Shown: positions 25,778 to 34,881, counted from the stretch's first letter. The stretch: 38,048 nt of DNA from Bryobacterales bacterium (GCA_020847045.1 JADLCT010000073.1:1-38048), one strand, 5' to 3'. Notes: a model not told the origin generated them from the letters alone. A program made the numbers and translations.

Positions 25778-27281
25778 CGGTTACCACCGCCCTTTTGCTC
25801 ACGGGAAAACGCGCGCGCGACCGCTCCCCTAAGACGGCGAACACGGGCTTGCCCATGTACCGTTCCAGTTCCTCGGGCGACTTTACCCGCGTATCAAAAA
25901 ATTCAAGCACTGTGATCCAGGCCAGAGCCAGCACCAGCGCCACGGCCACCGCGATCTCCAGCAGCGCGGTTTTGCGAATTCCCACCGGCTGAATCGGATC
26001 GGCCGGCCGCTCGATTACCACCACGTTGCCCAACTCCCTCACGTTCATCGAGTCGTTGGCCCTCGTCTCTTCCAGCTTGCGCCGGTAGAACAGGTTGTGA
26101 TTTTCCAAATCGGCGATCTGCCGCTTCATGTCCCGCCACTGGACCTGGGCCGCGTGCAACCCGGCTAGATCGGCCTGAATCCGCTCGCGCGCCCGCTGCC
26201 TGCTGCCGTACTGCGCCCGCCGCTCCTCAAGCAGCGCCCGCAGGTTGGCCTCCAGCATCCCGGCCACGACCTGGAACTGCTCCCGGTTGTTCCGGATCTT
26301 GTCGCTCGAATCCAGCTCCTTCAGCCGCAACTGCTCGCGTTCGCGATCCAGTTCCGCCAGTTGGTTCACCAGATTGTGCGGCAGCGACTCGCGCGGGAAA
26401 TCGCCGATGGAACCGAAGTTGGGACGCCCGCCCTTGAGCGCGGCCTCCATCCGGCGCACCTTGCCTTCGATGTCGCGCAGTACGATGCCGGCGTCGTTTT
26501 CCGCTGCCTGCGCCTGTGACAGGCGCTCCACCAGAACGTCCTTTTGCTTCTCGTAGGAGGTGATTTGCGACCGATTCTCGAACTCCTGCAACTGCTTGTC
26601 CATGCTGTCCAACTGGGCCGTCGTCCGGTCCACCTCGTCCACGAACAGTTGCACGGAATTCTCCGCGTACAGCTTCTGCCGGTAGCGCAGATAGTTCTCG
26701 ATATGGTGATTCAGCAGCGCGGCTCCGCCCTTGCGGAACGGGGTGGACAGCACGGCGATGAAGACGTTGGAATCAGTGCCCGCCTCCACGCGAATGCTCT
26801 TTTGCAACTGCGCGATCACCTTCTGGCGGTCGTCCAGGCGCGGCCGTAGCCCCACCCGGATCAGCAACTCATCCTTCCAATCCGACAACGCCTTCGAGAT
26901 CGCCTTCAACTCGAAGCGTACGCGCTGGAACATTCCGGCGGGCGGCACGGGCGGAAGGCCCGGCTTGTCCAGCCCAAGATCGGTCACCAACTGCTCGTAC
27001 AACTGCCGGCTTTGGAAGATCTCCGTTTCCGTGTTCACTTCCGCGCTGCGGTAGCCGATCACCTGCGGACCGCTGCCCAGCACCGTGGCCGGCGGGGCCT
27101 GCTCTCGGCCGATCTTCACCAGCACGCGCGCCGACACCATGTACAGGTCGTCGCGCACGATGAACACGTAGACCAGTGCGATCAGCATCGTCAGCGTCAC
27201 GATGCTGGTAATCGCCCAGCGGCGGTTCCACAGAACTCCCACCAGATAACGTAGCGACGGTTCCTGCATTGAATGCTCCAT
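25764..27281 (-). CDS. Polysaccharide co-polymerase (Wzz/GumC type)
   Basis: A 505-residue inner-membrane protein with the Wzz-domain plan. The first membrane helix lies near residues 20-42 (RRWAITSIVTLTMLIALVYV). A long periplasmic coiled-coil region spans about 160-420, rich in Q, E, R and L. A second helix lies near 440-462 (TALLEIAVAVALVLALAWIT), followed by a short cytoplasmic tail (VKSPEELERYMGKPVFAVLG), which normally contacts the CpsD partner. It controls chain length and couples polymerisation to the outer-membrane OPX channel. No kinase domain is fused. An in-frame ATG at 27269, preceded by GGAG, is an equally good start. It lies 6 bases after the OPX gene. Confidence 0.88.
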   Translation of the reverse strand: MEHSMQEPSLRYLVGVLWNRRWAITSIVTLTMLIALVYVFIVRDDLYMVSARVLVKIGREQAPPATVLGSGPQVIGYRSAEVNTETEIFQSRQLYEQLVTDLGLDKPGLPPVPPAGMFQRVRFELKAISKALSDWKDELLIRVGLRPRLDDRQKVIAQLQKSIRVEAGTDSNVFIAVLSTPFRKGGAALLNHHIENYLRYRQKLYAENSVQLFVDEVDRTTAQLDSMDKQLQEFENRSQITSYEKQKDVLVERLSQAQAAENDAGIVLRDIEGKVRRMEAALKGGRPNFGSIGDFPRESLPHNLVNQLAELDREREQLRLKELDSSDKIRNNREQFQVVAGMLEANLRALLEERRAQYGSRQRARERIQADLAGLHAAQVQWRDMKRQIADLENHNLFYRRKLEETRANDSMNVRELGNVVVIERPADPIQPVGIRKTALLEIAVAVALVLALAWITVLEFFDTRVKSPEELERYMGKPVFAVLGERSRARFPVSKRAVVTDGSA

Positions 27282-27287
27282 ACCGTC

Positions 27288-28229
27288 TCAGAAGATCTGC
27301 TGCGTGGGGAACCCCAGAACGTAGCTGAACCCCAGGCTCAGCGTCACCGGGCTCATCTGGCGGATGTACTGCTCCACCCAATCGTTCAACTTCGCGATAC
27401 CCGACTTGGGCACGATCACCACGTCGTAGGGTTGCAGGGCCGGATCCGGCGCGCCTTTCAGAATCAGCTTCACGTCCACCTTGGTCACTTGTGGCGTGGC
27501 CGATCCGCTATCGCGCAACAACAGAATGTCGTCCTGCTTGCCGCTGCGTTTCATCCCCCCGGCTGAAATCAGGGCCGCCATCAGGGTCAGCCGCTTGTTC
27601 AAAGGCTGCAACCCGGGCCGCTCCACCTCCCCGCCGACATAGACGCTTACGGTGGACTTGGGCACATAGATCACGTCACCCGCGTGGAGGGGGATGTCGG
27701 GCCGCTGGTTCCGGATGATGCCTTCCATATTGAAGGAGATGGTTTCCGGCGGGCCCTCCGGCCTGTTCCGCAGCACCACGACGTTGGCCGTATCGGCCGT
27801 CTCCTTCGCCCCGCCCGCCTGAAAGATGGCCTGCACGGCCGTAATGGGACCGATCAGCGCGATTTGCGCGGGACGGCCCACCTCGCCGCCAACATATACA
27901 TTACGCCCGGCAAACCCCTTCACCACGACACTCGCCTTGGGGTTCCGTACATGCCCGGCCAAGCCGCTGGTCAGTTCGTCGGCCAATTGCGCCGGCGTCT
28001 TGCCCGCCGCATGAACGTTGTTCAAAAGGGGCATCGAAATCGTGCCGTCTGGCAGGATGACCGTCTGCTGGGCCAGTTCCGGAAAGTTATAGACGCGGAT
28101 CTCGATGATGTCGCCGTTCTGAAGCAGATACGCCTTCGACGCCTCGGACGCGGCTCCCGCCGGAGTCTGCGCGCACAACACCCCGGCGCCCAGCAGGCAG
28201 CAACCTAAGAGGAATCGGAATCTTGTCAT
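27288..28229 (-). CDS. Polysaccharide export outer-membrane protein (OPX/Wza family)
   Basis: The ATG at 28229 begins a signal peptide (MTRFRFLLGCCLLGAGVLCAQ); a GTG at 28250 that overlaps the upstream stop is an alternative. The 313-residue product has the polysaccharide export domain (LLQNGDIIEIRVYNFPELAQ, with ILPDGTISMPLL). Two SLBB-type repeats follow, each starting with the same words: VYVGGEVGRPAQIALIGP and VYVGGEVERPGLQPLNK. It should form the periplasmic/outer-membrane conduit working with the co-polymerase encoded next. I see no clean lipobox, so lipidation is uncertain. Confidence 0.9.
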   Translation of the reverse strand: MTRFRFLLGCCLLGAGVLCAQTPAGAASEASKAYLLQNGDIIEIRVYNFPELAQQTVILPDGTISMPLLNNVHAAGKTPAQLADELTSGLAGHVRNPKASVVVKGFAGRNVYVGGEVGRPAQIALIGPITAVQAIFQAGGAKETADTANVVVLRNRPEGPPETISFNMEGIIRNQRPDIPLHAGDVIYVPKSTVSVYVGGEVERPGLQPLNKRLTLMAALISAGGMKRSGKQDDILLLRDSGSATPQVTKVDVKLILKGAPDPALQPYDVVIVPKSGIAKLNDWVEQYIRQMSPVTLSLGFSYVLGFPTQQIF

Positions 28230-28242
28230 TTCCCTAGTTGTC

Positions 28243-30309
28243 TCAATCACCGGCCACTGCGGCCGTCTGACCCAGCCATTCCGGGACCCGCACCTGCCAG
28301 GATCGCTGTATCCGGTTCACCAGCTTGGTTAAACCTTTGACCGTAAACGTGTAAACGCGAAACGCGCCTTCCAGGCCCTCGCGACCCTCCGGCGACAGCC
28401 GGAAGTTCACCCGCGAAGGCTCGGCCAACCGGTACCGGGAAACATCGGCCGGCATCTCATCCTCCAGCCAGGACGAAATGTCGTATATAAATGTACCAGA
28501 TTGATCGGCAAAGACCGCCTCTTCGGATAGGCCGTGGGCGTGGCGCAGCCGCACATAATCCGCCAGGTTCGCCCAAAATTCGTCAAACTCCGGAATCTGC
28601 CGGTCCAATCCCCGTTCCTCGGCCAATTTGCGCAGAGCGCGCATGGCAATCGCCGAGATCTCGGGCCAGTGGATGAAGCTGGCCATGGCGTGATATTTGT
28701 GCATCAGGTTGTCGCCGATCTCGCCGGCCAGCAGACGCGTCCAGTTCTCCTCCCGGCTGTAGAACTCCTTGACCGCCTCCGGCGTGGGGAAGAGTTCGCC
28801 CACCGTCTCGGCGACGAAGCTGTCCAGGTACTGACGGGTGGCCCCGAGGGAGGCCTCCAGCTCCGGCAGCATCACGCGCCAGCACTCGGAGCGCTTCAGG
28901 CCCAGGCTGCACAGGAAGCGAATCACATCCTCGAAGCTGTCATCACGCCAGAACGCGACGCCGCACAGTGTGTGCTTCCGGCAGGTGACATAGTCGTTGA
29001 AACTCAACGTGTCGGTGGCCACAATCACCTCCTCCACGTCCATGTCCCGTTCGCCTTCGTGCTCCCAGAAATTCTTGGCCAGCACGCGGTAGCGCGATTC
29101 GAACTTGAACATGTTCCGCGTGGCCAGGGTTTCCAGTTCCGACCCCTTCAGCATCATCAACTGAAAGCTGGTCACCTGGCTGATGCCCGAGTCCAGCAGC
29201 TTGGAAAACGCCGCCAAGTGCGTCTCCAATGTCTCGCCGGGCAGCCCCAGAATCAGGTCCGAATTCGAGCGGAGCCCTCGTCCCCGCATATGCACCTGGA
29301 GTTGCTCGTAGGCTTCCAGCTTGATCGTCTGCCGCTTGACGTTCTTCAGCACCTCGTCGTTCAACGACTGCACGGCCTGGTAGATCACCAGAGCCCCGCT
29401 CACCTTTTCCACCGAACGAATGATCCGGTCGGGGCGATTCTTCCCCGTCGTCGCGTCGATGTAGCGCGGGTAGTGGTACTTCTTCATCATCTCGCCAATG
29501 AATTCGGAGATCTCCACGTCCCGCTCGAACATTCCATAGTTCGAATCGGCGATGCGGAGCGTGCCCACGCTCGGACAAACCTTATGCGCCCGCCGGGCGA
29601 TGTACTCGATCTCCTCTTTCACCCGCTCAACGGTGAAGTTGTGCACCTTCGTGTACCACCGCGTCCCCTGGACGCAGAAGGTACAGGTGAACGGGCAGCC
29701 GCGGTTGGTTTCCACCATCGGCGCCAGCTTTCCATCGAAAAACTCGTCCTGAATGCCGGTCAGCCACGGCGAGGGGATCTCATCAATCTGGTTGTGCCGG
29801 TCCCATGTTTCGCAGCGGTAGATCTCCCCACCGGGCCGCCGGTACAGCGAGGAGGGGATCTCACCAGCAAGCAAACGTTCCTTGTCCAGACCCACAGCCA
29901 GATAACGGCGCACCACCTCGGTGGCGAGAAAGTCTCCCTCGCCGAGCACATACAGATCCACTTCGGGTTTCGAGTCCAGCCAGGCCGACTGGCGTTCCGG
30001 CTCCAGCGAGATATTCGGACCGCCCATCACCACCAGCATGCGCGGGTTCATACGCTTGGCGATGCGCGCCATGTGCAGGCTCAATGCCTCGTTCCACACG
30101 TAGTTGCTCACCATGAGCACTTCGGGCGGCCGCTGGTTCATCTCTTCCAGCAGCTTGTCCGGATAGGTGAACAGGCGCGAGCGCACTTCGCCGGGAAGGT
30201 CCCGGTCCATCACCGCCTTCATGTAGGCGACGCCAAGTGGCATACAGTCGTTGGCCAGCACGCCGCAGTAGTTGTACCGCAGGTCCGCCATGAAAATATT
30301 GGGAACCAT
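28243..30309 (-). CDS. B12-binding-domain radical SAM protein
   Basis: A 688-residue protein with an N-terminal cobalamin-binding-type Rossmann domain (about 1-140; MLVVMGGPNISLEP and DLYVLGEGDF are typical). The radical SAM barrel has the [4Fe-4S] triad Cys205, Cys209, Cys212 in NRGCPFTCTFC, then LGLPGETLETH. A C-terminal region of about 250 residues is not recognised. This architecture is known from methyltransferases and ring-modifying enzymes; some act on sugars or lipids. It sits between a GT4 gene and the export genes, starting at an ATG with GAGGAGGGG just before it. I infer a modification of the sugar or lipid carrier, such as C-methylation, but a direct role is not proven. Presence in the operon's core is unusual for EPS loci. 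Confidence 0.85.
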   Translation of the reverse strand: MVPNIFMADLRYNYCGVLANDCMPLGVAYMKAVMDRDLPGEVRSRLFTYPDKLLEEMNQRPPEVLMVSNYVWNEALSLHMARIAKRMNPRMLVVMGGPNISLEPERQSAWLDSKPEVDLYVLGEGDFLATEVVRRYLAVGLDKERLLAGEIPSSLYRRPGGEIYRCETWDRHNQIDEIPSPWLTGIQDEFFDGKLAPMVETNRGCPFTCTFCVQGTRWYTKVHNFTVERVKEEIEYIARRAHKVCPSVGTLRIADSNYGMFERDVEISEFIGEMMKKYHYPRYIDATTGKNRPDRIIRSVEKVSGALVIYQAVQSLNDEVLKNVKRQTIKLEAYEQLQVHMRGRGLRSNSDLILGLPGETLETHLAAFSKLLDSGISQVTSFQLMMLKGSELETLATRNMFKFESRYRVLAKNFWEHEGERDMDVEEVIVATDTLSFNDYVTCRKHTLCGVAFWRDDSFEDVIRFLCSLGLKRSECWRVMLPELEASLGATRQYLDSFVAETVGELFPTPEAVKEFYSREENWTRLLAGEIGDNLMHKYHAMASFIHWPEISAIAMRALRKLAEERGLDRQIPEFDEFWANLADYVRLRHAHGLSEEAVFADQSGTFIYDISSWLEDEMPADVSRYRLAEPSRVNFRLSPEGREGLEGAFRVYTFTVKGLTKLVNRIQRSWQVRVPEWLGQTAAVAGD

Positions 30310-30330
30310 CGCCCCTCCTCAGTTACGCGG

Positions 30331-31533
30331 TTAAGGTTCCGGATTCGCGACGTAGCGTTCCGAATTCTGTGTCAGCGTCTCCCGGCGCGCATCGCCTTCG
30401 ACGGCGCGGTCTATTTGGGAGACGAACTCGTCCCAGTTGAACTGTTGCCAGTGTCCGGCGCCCGCATGGCCCAGCGCGGCCGCCCTGTCCTGATCGAGAG
30501 CCAGACGGCTCATCTGTGTGCAAAAGGACTCCGGATCCGGCTCGGCCAGCAACCCGTTTGTCTCATGGATCACGGTCTCCCGTGGGCCGCCACGGTTCAC
30601 CGCCAGCACGGGCTTGGAAAACGACATGGCCTCCAGCGGCACGATGCCCCAGTCCTCATTGAAGGCCGTGAACAACACTCCGAAGCAGCGCTGGTACAGC
30701 GAAACCAGTTCCCCATCCGGCGGGCTGACGCGGAATTCCACGCCGCTGTCTTCGCCGCACAGGGCGCGGAGCGACTCGAAATACGCTCCACTCTTGTGGT
30801 CCACCATCCCGGCGATCACCAACCGGAAATCCCGCAGTTCAGGATGCCGGCTTCGCATCAGCCGGAACGCTTCGATGGCCAGCTTGTGATTCTTGGTCCA
30901 CATGATGCGGCCCGGCAGCAGAAAATACCGCTCCGATGGGAAAGCCGTTCCGTCACCGGCCACACCCACGCCCGGATAGGCCACCTGGATCTTGTCTTCC
31001 GGCGCCAGACCCGATGCGATCACCCGCTTCCTCACCTCGCCGCTGATGCAGACCACGCTGCTGTAGCGTTTCCACAACGCACGGTCCACCATGGCAAACG
31101 CCGCCGTTCCGGCGCGCAACGCCATCCGTCCCGGCAGAGAGCGCTGGCCGAAGGCATGCGCGCGATAGTGAGGGTCGAAGCAGGCCCGCAGCGGCGTCAA
31201 GCACAGACACGTGGCCGGCGCGCCGGAGTTCCGCAGCAATACCAGATCGCCCAGCCCTTCGCACAGAACCACCAGGTGCTCATGATTGGCGGACGGCAAC
31301 TTCTGCCAAAGCAGCTTCCAACTGTTTTGCGCTGTCGTCCAAAGCGTACGTTTCACCGGCAACCGGGACAACTCGGTCACCGGCAGTTGGCTGAGTTCCG
31401 GGAAGGTGGCCTGGCGGTCGAAGTGATTCGTATAAACGGTGTACTGATGGCGGCTCCGCCGCACCAACTCGATAATGACGCGCTCCGCCCCGCTGGTCAG
31501 ATGGATCCACGGATAATACAGGGCGATTCGCAT
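30331..31533 (-). CDS. Family 4 glycosyltransferase
   Basis: I start at the ATG at 31533 (MRIALYYPWIHLTSGAER); the open frame reaches 32094 but that part is antisense to nothing and overlaps the dehydratase gene. The 400-residue GT-B enzyme has the donor motifs RYFLLPGRIMWTKNHKLA and EX7E in FNEDWGIVPLEAMSF. It lies 20 bases after the dehydratase stop and 21 bases before the radical SAM start. As the first glycosyltransferase after the initiating enzyme it may add the second residue of the repeat. Confidence 0.87.
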   Translation of the reverse strand: MRIALYYPWIHLTSGAERVIIELVRRSRHQYTVYTNHFDRQATFPELSQLPVTELSRLPVKRTLWTTAQNSWKLLWQKLPSANHEHLVVLCEGLGDLVLLRNSGAPATCLCLTPLRACFDPHYRAHAFGQRSLPGRMALRAGTAAFAMVDRALWKRYSSVVCISGEVRKRVIASGLAPEDKIQVAYPGVGVAGDGTAFPSERYFLLPGRIMWTKNHKLAIEAFRLMRSRHPELRDFRLVIAGMVDHKSGAYFESLRALCGEDSGVEFRVSPPDGELVSLYQRCFGVLFTAFNEDWGIVPLEAMSFSKPVLAVNRGGPRETVIHETNGLLAEPDPESFCTQMSRLALDQDRAAALGHAGAGHWQQFNWDEFVSQIDRAVEGDARRETLTQNSERYVANPEP

Positions 31534-31553
31534 GAAGCAGTTAACCCAGCGGC

Positions 31554-32573
31554 CTACACCGCGGCCGCTGGCGCGGTCCGGCTGGCCTCCCGTTCGAGCG
31601 CGCGGAAGTGATCCGTGTACCAGTGGATGGTCTCCCGCAGCGATTCCCGCAGACTGTAGCGGGGCTTCCAGCCCAACAGCGTTGCGGCTTTCTCGCAACT
31701 GAGGTACTGTTCCCGGATCTCGTTGCTCGCCTGATTCAGAATCTCGGGCTCCAGGTCCTTCCGGCCCATCAGGTCCAGCACCAGATCGGCACATTCGAGA
31801 ACGGTGAGCCGCGATTCGATGCTGAAGTTCACCGCTCCGGGACGGACCCCCCGTTCCATTGCCTCGGCCATCAGCAGGTAGGCATCGGCGGCGTCCTTGA
31901 CATACAGAAAATCCCGCACGAACTTCCCGTCGCTGCGAATCTGAAACCGCTCGCCGTAATAAGCCGCCTTGATGACCCCTGGAAATGTGCGGCTGAAATT
32001 GAGATCGCCGCCTCCATAGAGGTTGGCGCAGCGGGCCACGCCGACGGCCATCCCGTAGGTCTGGGCGTACATGTTGGCGATGATGTCCGTGCAACTCTTG
32101 GAAGCGTCGTAGGGGTAGGCGCCCTGCAGCGGATAGTGCTCACGGTAAGGCAACTGATCGCTGCTGCCGTACGCCTTATCCGAGGAGGCCACCACAACCT
32201 GCTTCACCTTGGTCAGACGCGCCGCTTCCAGCACGTTCCATGTGCCGGCCACATTGGCGCGCAGCGTCCCCACGGGATCGATCTTGGCCACGCCCACCAG
32301 CGGTTGCGCCGCCAAATGGAATACCGTATCCACGCCATACTCGGCCAGCGCGCGCTTCATCAGATCGGCGTCTTCCAGCGAACCGTACACGCCGTTCACA
32401 CGGTTCATCAGGCCTTCGGCCGCCATCATGGAACGTGGATTGTGGTCGCGCACCAGCGCCACCACGTCCGCCCCGGCCTCCAGTAGTTCACGAACCACCC
32501 AGCCGCCCATCAGCCCGGTGCCGCCGGTCACGAATACGCTCCGGCCCCGCCACATCTCCCGATTCCGTTCCAA
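31554..32573 (-). CDS. CDP-glucose 4,6-dehydratase-like SDR enzyme
   Basis: I place the start at a TTG at 32573, because AGGAGG lies 6 bases before it, while the next in-frame ATG (32555) has a badly spaced site. The 339-residue product has GGTGLMGGWVV for NAD binding, VVASSDKAYGSSDQLPY with the catalytic Ser-Asp-Lys, and YPYDASKSC with Tyr/Lys. It ends with the QYLSCEKAATLLGWKPRYSL substrate region of nucleotide-sugar dehydratases. RfbG-type enzymes make CDP-4-keto-6-deoxyglucose. The gene just upstream encodes the matching cytidylyltransferase-like enzyme, which supports this reading. An alternative is another NDP-hexose 4,6-dehydratase. Confidence 0.78.
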   Translation of the reverse strand: MERNREMWRGRSVFVTGGTGLMGGWVVRELLEAGADVVALVRDHNPRSMMAAEGLMNRVNGVYGSLEDADLMKRALAEYGVDTVFHLAAQPLVGVAKIDPVGTLRANVAGTWNVLEAARLTKVKQVVVASSDKAYGSSDQLPYREHYPLQGAYPYDASKSCTDIIANMYAQTYGMAVGVARCANLYGGGDLNFSRTFPGVIKAAYYGERFQIRSDGKFVRDFLYVKDAADAYLLMAEAMERGVRPGAVNFSIESRLTVLECADLVLDLMGRKDLEPEILNQASNEIREQYLSCEKAATLLGWKPRYSLRESLRETIHWYTDHFRALEREASRTAPAAAV

Positions 32574-32583
32574 AGGTATCCTC

Positions 32584-33318
32584 CTAGTCGCCCGCCGCAG
32601 CCGCAGCGGCAGAGGCATGAGGCACGGACCACGGCGCCTCGCCCCGGCAATCGGTCAGGATCGCCTCCAACTGCTGCTGGTCCTTGCTCGTATCCATCGA
32701 TTTCCAGAATCCATCGTGGCGGTAGGTGTACAACTGGCCCTGCGTGGCCAGGTGCGGGAACACGTCGCCCTCCAGATTTTGGCCTTTCCAGTGATCGAAC
32801 ACCGCTTTTTCAAACACGAAGAACCCGGCGTTGATCAGGCTATCGGCGATCACGGGCTTCTCCTCGAACCGCTCCACACGGCCGTTGCCGTCAAAATGCA
32901 CCGTGCCGTACTGCGAACGGAGGGGCACCGAGGTCAGCGTCGCCAGCCCTCCGGAGCGGACATGGAAGCGAAGCAGATCCTTTAGGTCGACATCGCCCAA
33001 CCCGTCGCCGTAGGTGGCAAAGAACCGCTCGCCCAGATAATCCGCGCACCGCCGGATCCGCTCGCCGGTATCGGACTCGGCTCCGGTGTCCACGATCCTG
33101 ATGTCCCATTCCGGGAACCGCCCCGAGAAATAGTCGATCAGGATCTCCTGACGGTGACCGGCCGCCAGCACGAATTTCTTGAATCCCTGCTGCGCGTAGA
33201 TCCGCATCAGGTGGACGATAATTGGCGCCCCGTTGATTGGCATCATGACCTTCGGGAAATATTCCGTGAACGGGTACGAACGAGTCCCCTTCCCACCGCA
33301 AAGAATTGCTACTTCCAC
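32584..33318 (-). CDS. Glucose-1-phosphate cytidylyltransferase-like nucleotidyltransferase
   Basis: A 244-residue enzyme starting at GTG 33318 with AGGAGG 8 bases before. It has the nucleotide-binding ILCGGKGTRSYP, the uridyl/cytidyl-transfer core FFATYGDGLGDVDL with the metal Asp, then INAGFFVFEKAVFDHW, and YRHDGFWKSMDTSKDQQQLE. The last phrase is typical of RfbF. It would charge glucose-1-phosphate with CTP for the dehydratase encoded 10 bases downstream. Length matches RfbF (about 255). The nucleotide specificity (CTP or UTP) is inferred from the gene pair. Confidence 0.8.
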   Translation of the reverse strand: MEVAILCGGKGTRSYPFTEYFPKVMMPINGAPIIVHLMRIYAQQGFKKFVLAAGHRQEILIDYFSGRFPEWDIRIVDTGAESDTGERIRRCADYLGERFFATYGDGLGDVDLKDLLRFHVRSGGLATLTSVPLRSQYGTVHFDGNGRVERFEEKPVIADSLINAGFFVFEKAVFDHWKGQNLEGDVFPHLATQGQLYTYRHDGFWKSMDTSKDQQQLEAILTDCRGEAPWSVPHASAAAAAAGD

Positions 33319-33354
33319 TGACTTCTCCTCCTTCCTCCAACGGCCTTCACGGCC

Positions 33355-34776
33355 TTAATATGCGCCCTTGCCGGTTAAGACCACCGGGAGCGTTCTCAGA
33401 ATGATTTTCAGATCCAACCCGATCGACCAGTTATCGACATACTCCAGGTCGTAGTTCATCCAGCGTTCAAACTCGATGTCGCTGCGGCCGCTGACCTGCC
33501 AAATTCCGGTCAGCCCGGGCAACACCCGGAAGCGGCGGCGGTAGGGGCCCAGAATCCGGCCCGCTTCTCCTGGCGGCAGCGGCCGCGGACCCACCAGGCT
33601 CATATCCCCCTTCAGCACATTGAAGAATTGCGGCAGCTCATCCAGGCTGAACCTCCGCAAATAGTGGCCCACGGGAGTCACGCGATAGTCATTGGAATCC
33701 TTGAAAACCGGCCCCTTGGTGATCGACCGGTTCGCCGGAATCAACATCGCCTCGGCGCCCTCCACCATCGTCCGGAACTTGTAGATGATGAACTCACGGC
33801 CGTTCAGCCCGACACGGCGCTGGCGGAACAGCACCGGTCCCGGCGAGGATATCTTCACCAGCATGGCCACCAGCAGCATGGGGATACCGAATCCAACAAC
33901 TCCGGCCACCCCGCCTGTGACATCCAACAACCTTTTTAGCCAAACGTGCCGTTCGTCCCTCAGCGCGTTGGACACGGGAAGCTCGCTGTGCAAGGGCAGG
34001 GGCGCCTCGGGCTCGGTCTTGCACTCGATCAGCACGCGGCCCATCACGCCGAACTGCTCACACTGTGCGATCGTGGGCCGCTCGGCCGCCAAACGTTCCG
34101 GCTCCACCGCGATCAACACCTCGTCGATCACTTGGCCAAGCAGCACGCCGGATAGCTCACGGCCCAGATCCTCACCGCCGGGAAAACTCCGGAATTCATG
34201 ACCGCCATCCGGACCCGTCACCCCCACCACGGTCACTTTCATGCCCCACGCCGTCCGCTTGCGCATGTGGTTCGCGATCTCCTGCGCCTTTTCCCACGTG
34301 GAAATCACGCACACATGCCGGGCATCCACGCCTTTCCGCCTGGCCACACTGAGCGCCGAGTACAAAGCCAGCCTTCCCATGGCCAGCAGCAGCGTGTTGG
34401 CCGCGGAGAAGGCAAGAATGTTCGGGATCAGCTCTTCACGGCCCACCAGAATAACCGTCGTCAGGCCGATGACACAGCCAACAAATTCCGCCGCGAACAG
34501 GGTGCGTAAGACCCCTCGAATTCCGTGCAAACGGTGCGACTCGTACAGGCCAAACGTATGGAAGAGCGCTTGGAACAGCGGGACCAGGAGGATGAAGACC
34601 AGGCGGTCTCGAAAGCCGGATACAACCGTATCCGACGCCGCGCCAGCCATGAACAACGCAACGACAATCGTATCTGCAACAGCAAGCAAACGAACAACAA
34701 GGCTCGTCCTGCGCTCAAGCGGACTCCGGATCAGTTGCTCCGTTCGACTCGCATGTGCCCGCTGCGCGCCTTCCAC
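33355..34776 (-). CDS. Undecaprenyl-phosphate glycosylphosphotransferase (WcaJ/PssA type)
   Basis: A 473-residue inner-membrane enzyme, the first gene of the operon, starting at GTG 34776 with GGAGG 5 bases before. Residues about 25-145 hold four hydrophobic segments, followed by a Rossmann-like region (ARHVCVISTWEKAQEIANHM). The bacterial sugar transferase domain starts at residue 281 (KRLLDV) with its own membrane helix, then YKFRTM (332-337), DELPQFFNVLKGDMSLVGPRP (379-399) and PGLTGIWQVSGRSD (420-433). It transfers a sugar-1-phosphate to undecaprenyl phosphate and so begins the repeat unit. Catalytic Asp-Glu (379-380) is intact. Position at the head of the operon, behind a strong promoter, fits the initiating role. 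Confidence 0.92.
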   Translation of the reverse strand: MEGAQRAHASRTEQLIRSPLERRTSLVVRLLAVADTIVVALFMAGAASDTVVSGFRDRLVFILLVPLFQALFHTFGLYESHRLHGIRGVLRTLFAAEFVGCVIGLTTVILVGREELIPNILAFSAANTLLLAMGRLALYSALSVARRKGVDARHVCVISTWEKAQEIANHMRKRTAWGMKVTVVGVTGPDGGHEFRSFPGGEDLGRELSGVLLGQVIDEVLIAVEPERLAAERPTIAQCEQFGVMGRVLIECKTEPEAPLPLHSELPVSNALRDERHVWLKRLLDVTGGVAGVVGFGIPMLLVAMLVKISSPGPVLFRQRRVGLNGREFIIYKFRTMVEGAEAMLIPANRSITKGPVFKDSNDYRVTPVGHYLRRFSLDELPQFFNVLKGDMSLVGPRPLPPGEAGRILGPYRRRFRVLPGLTGIWQVSGRSDIEFERWMNYDLEYVDNWSIGLDLKIILRTLPVVLTGKGAY

Positions 34777-34856
34777 TTACTCCTCCATGAAACTCGTAGC
34801 CTCTCCCCGTGTACTGAACCCGGTGGCTTGCGGTTTGTAACCTGATGCCTAATCCC

Positions 34857-34873
34857 AACATAATCAATATGTT
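34857..34873 (-). promoter_or_regulatory. Palindrome at the expected transcription start of the EPS operon
   Basis: AACATA (34857-34862), a 5-base spacer and TATGTT (34868-34873) form a perfect inverted repeat. With the -10 box at 34887-34882 the transcript should begin near 34875, so this site would cover about +2 to +18, a usual repressor position. Confidence 0.4.
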
Positions 34874-34881
34874 AGGAATCA

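Noticed and set aside
28534..31611. A very long plus-strand open frame of more than 1000 codons
   Set aside because: It lies antisense to the radical SAM and GT4 genes, whose products have clear motifs; its translation is low-complexity and rich in H, R, Q and P, typical of a GC-rich shadow frame.
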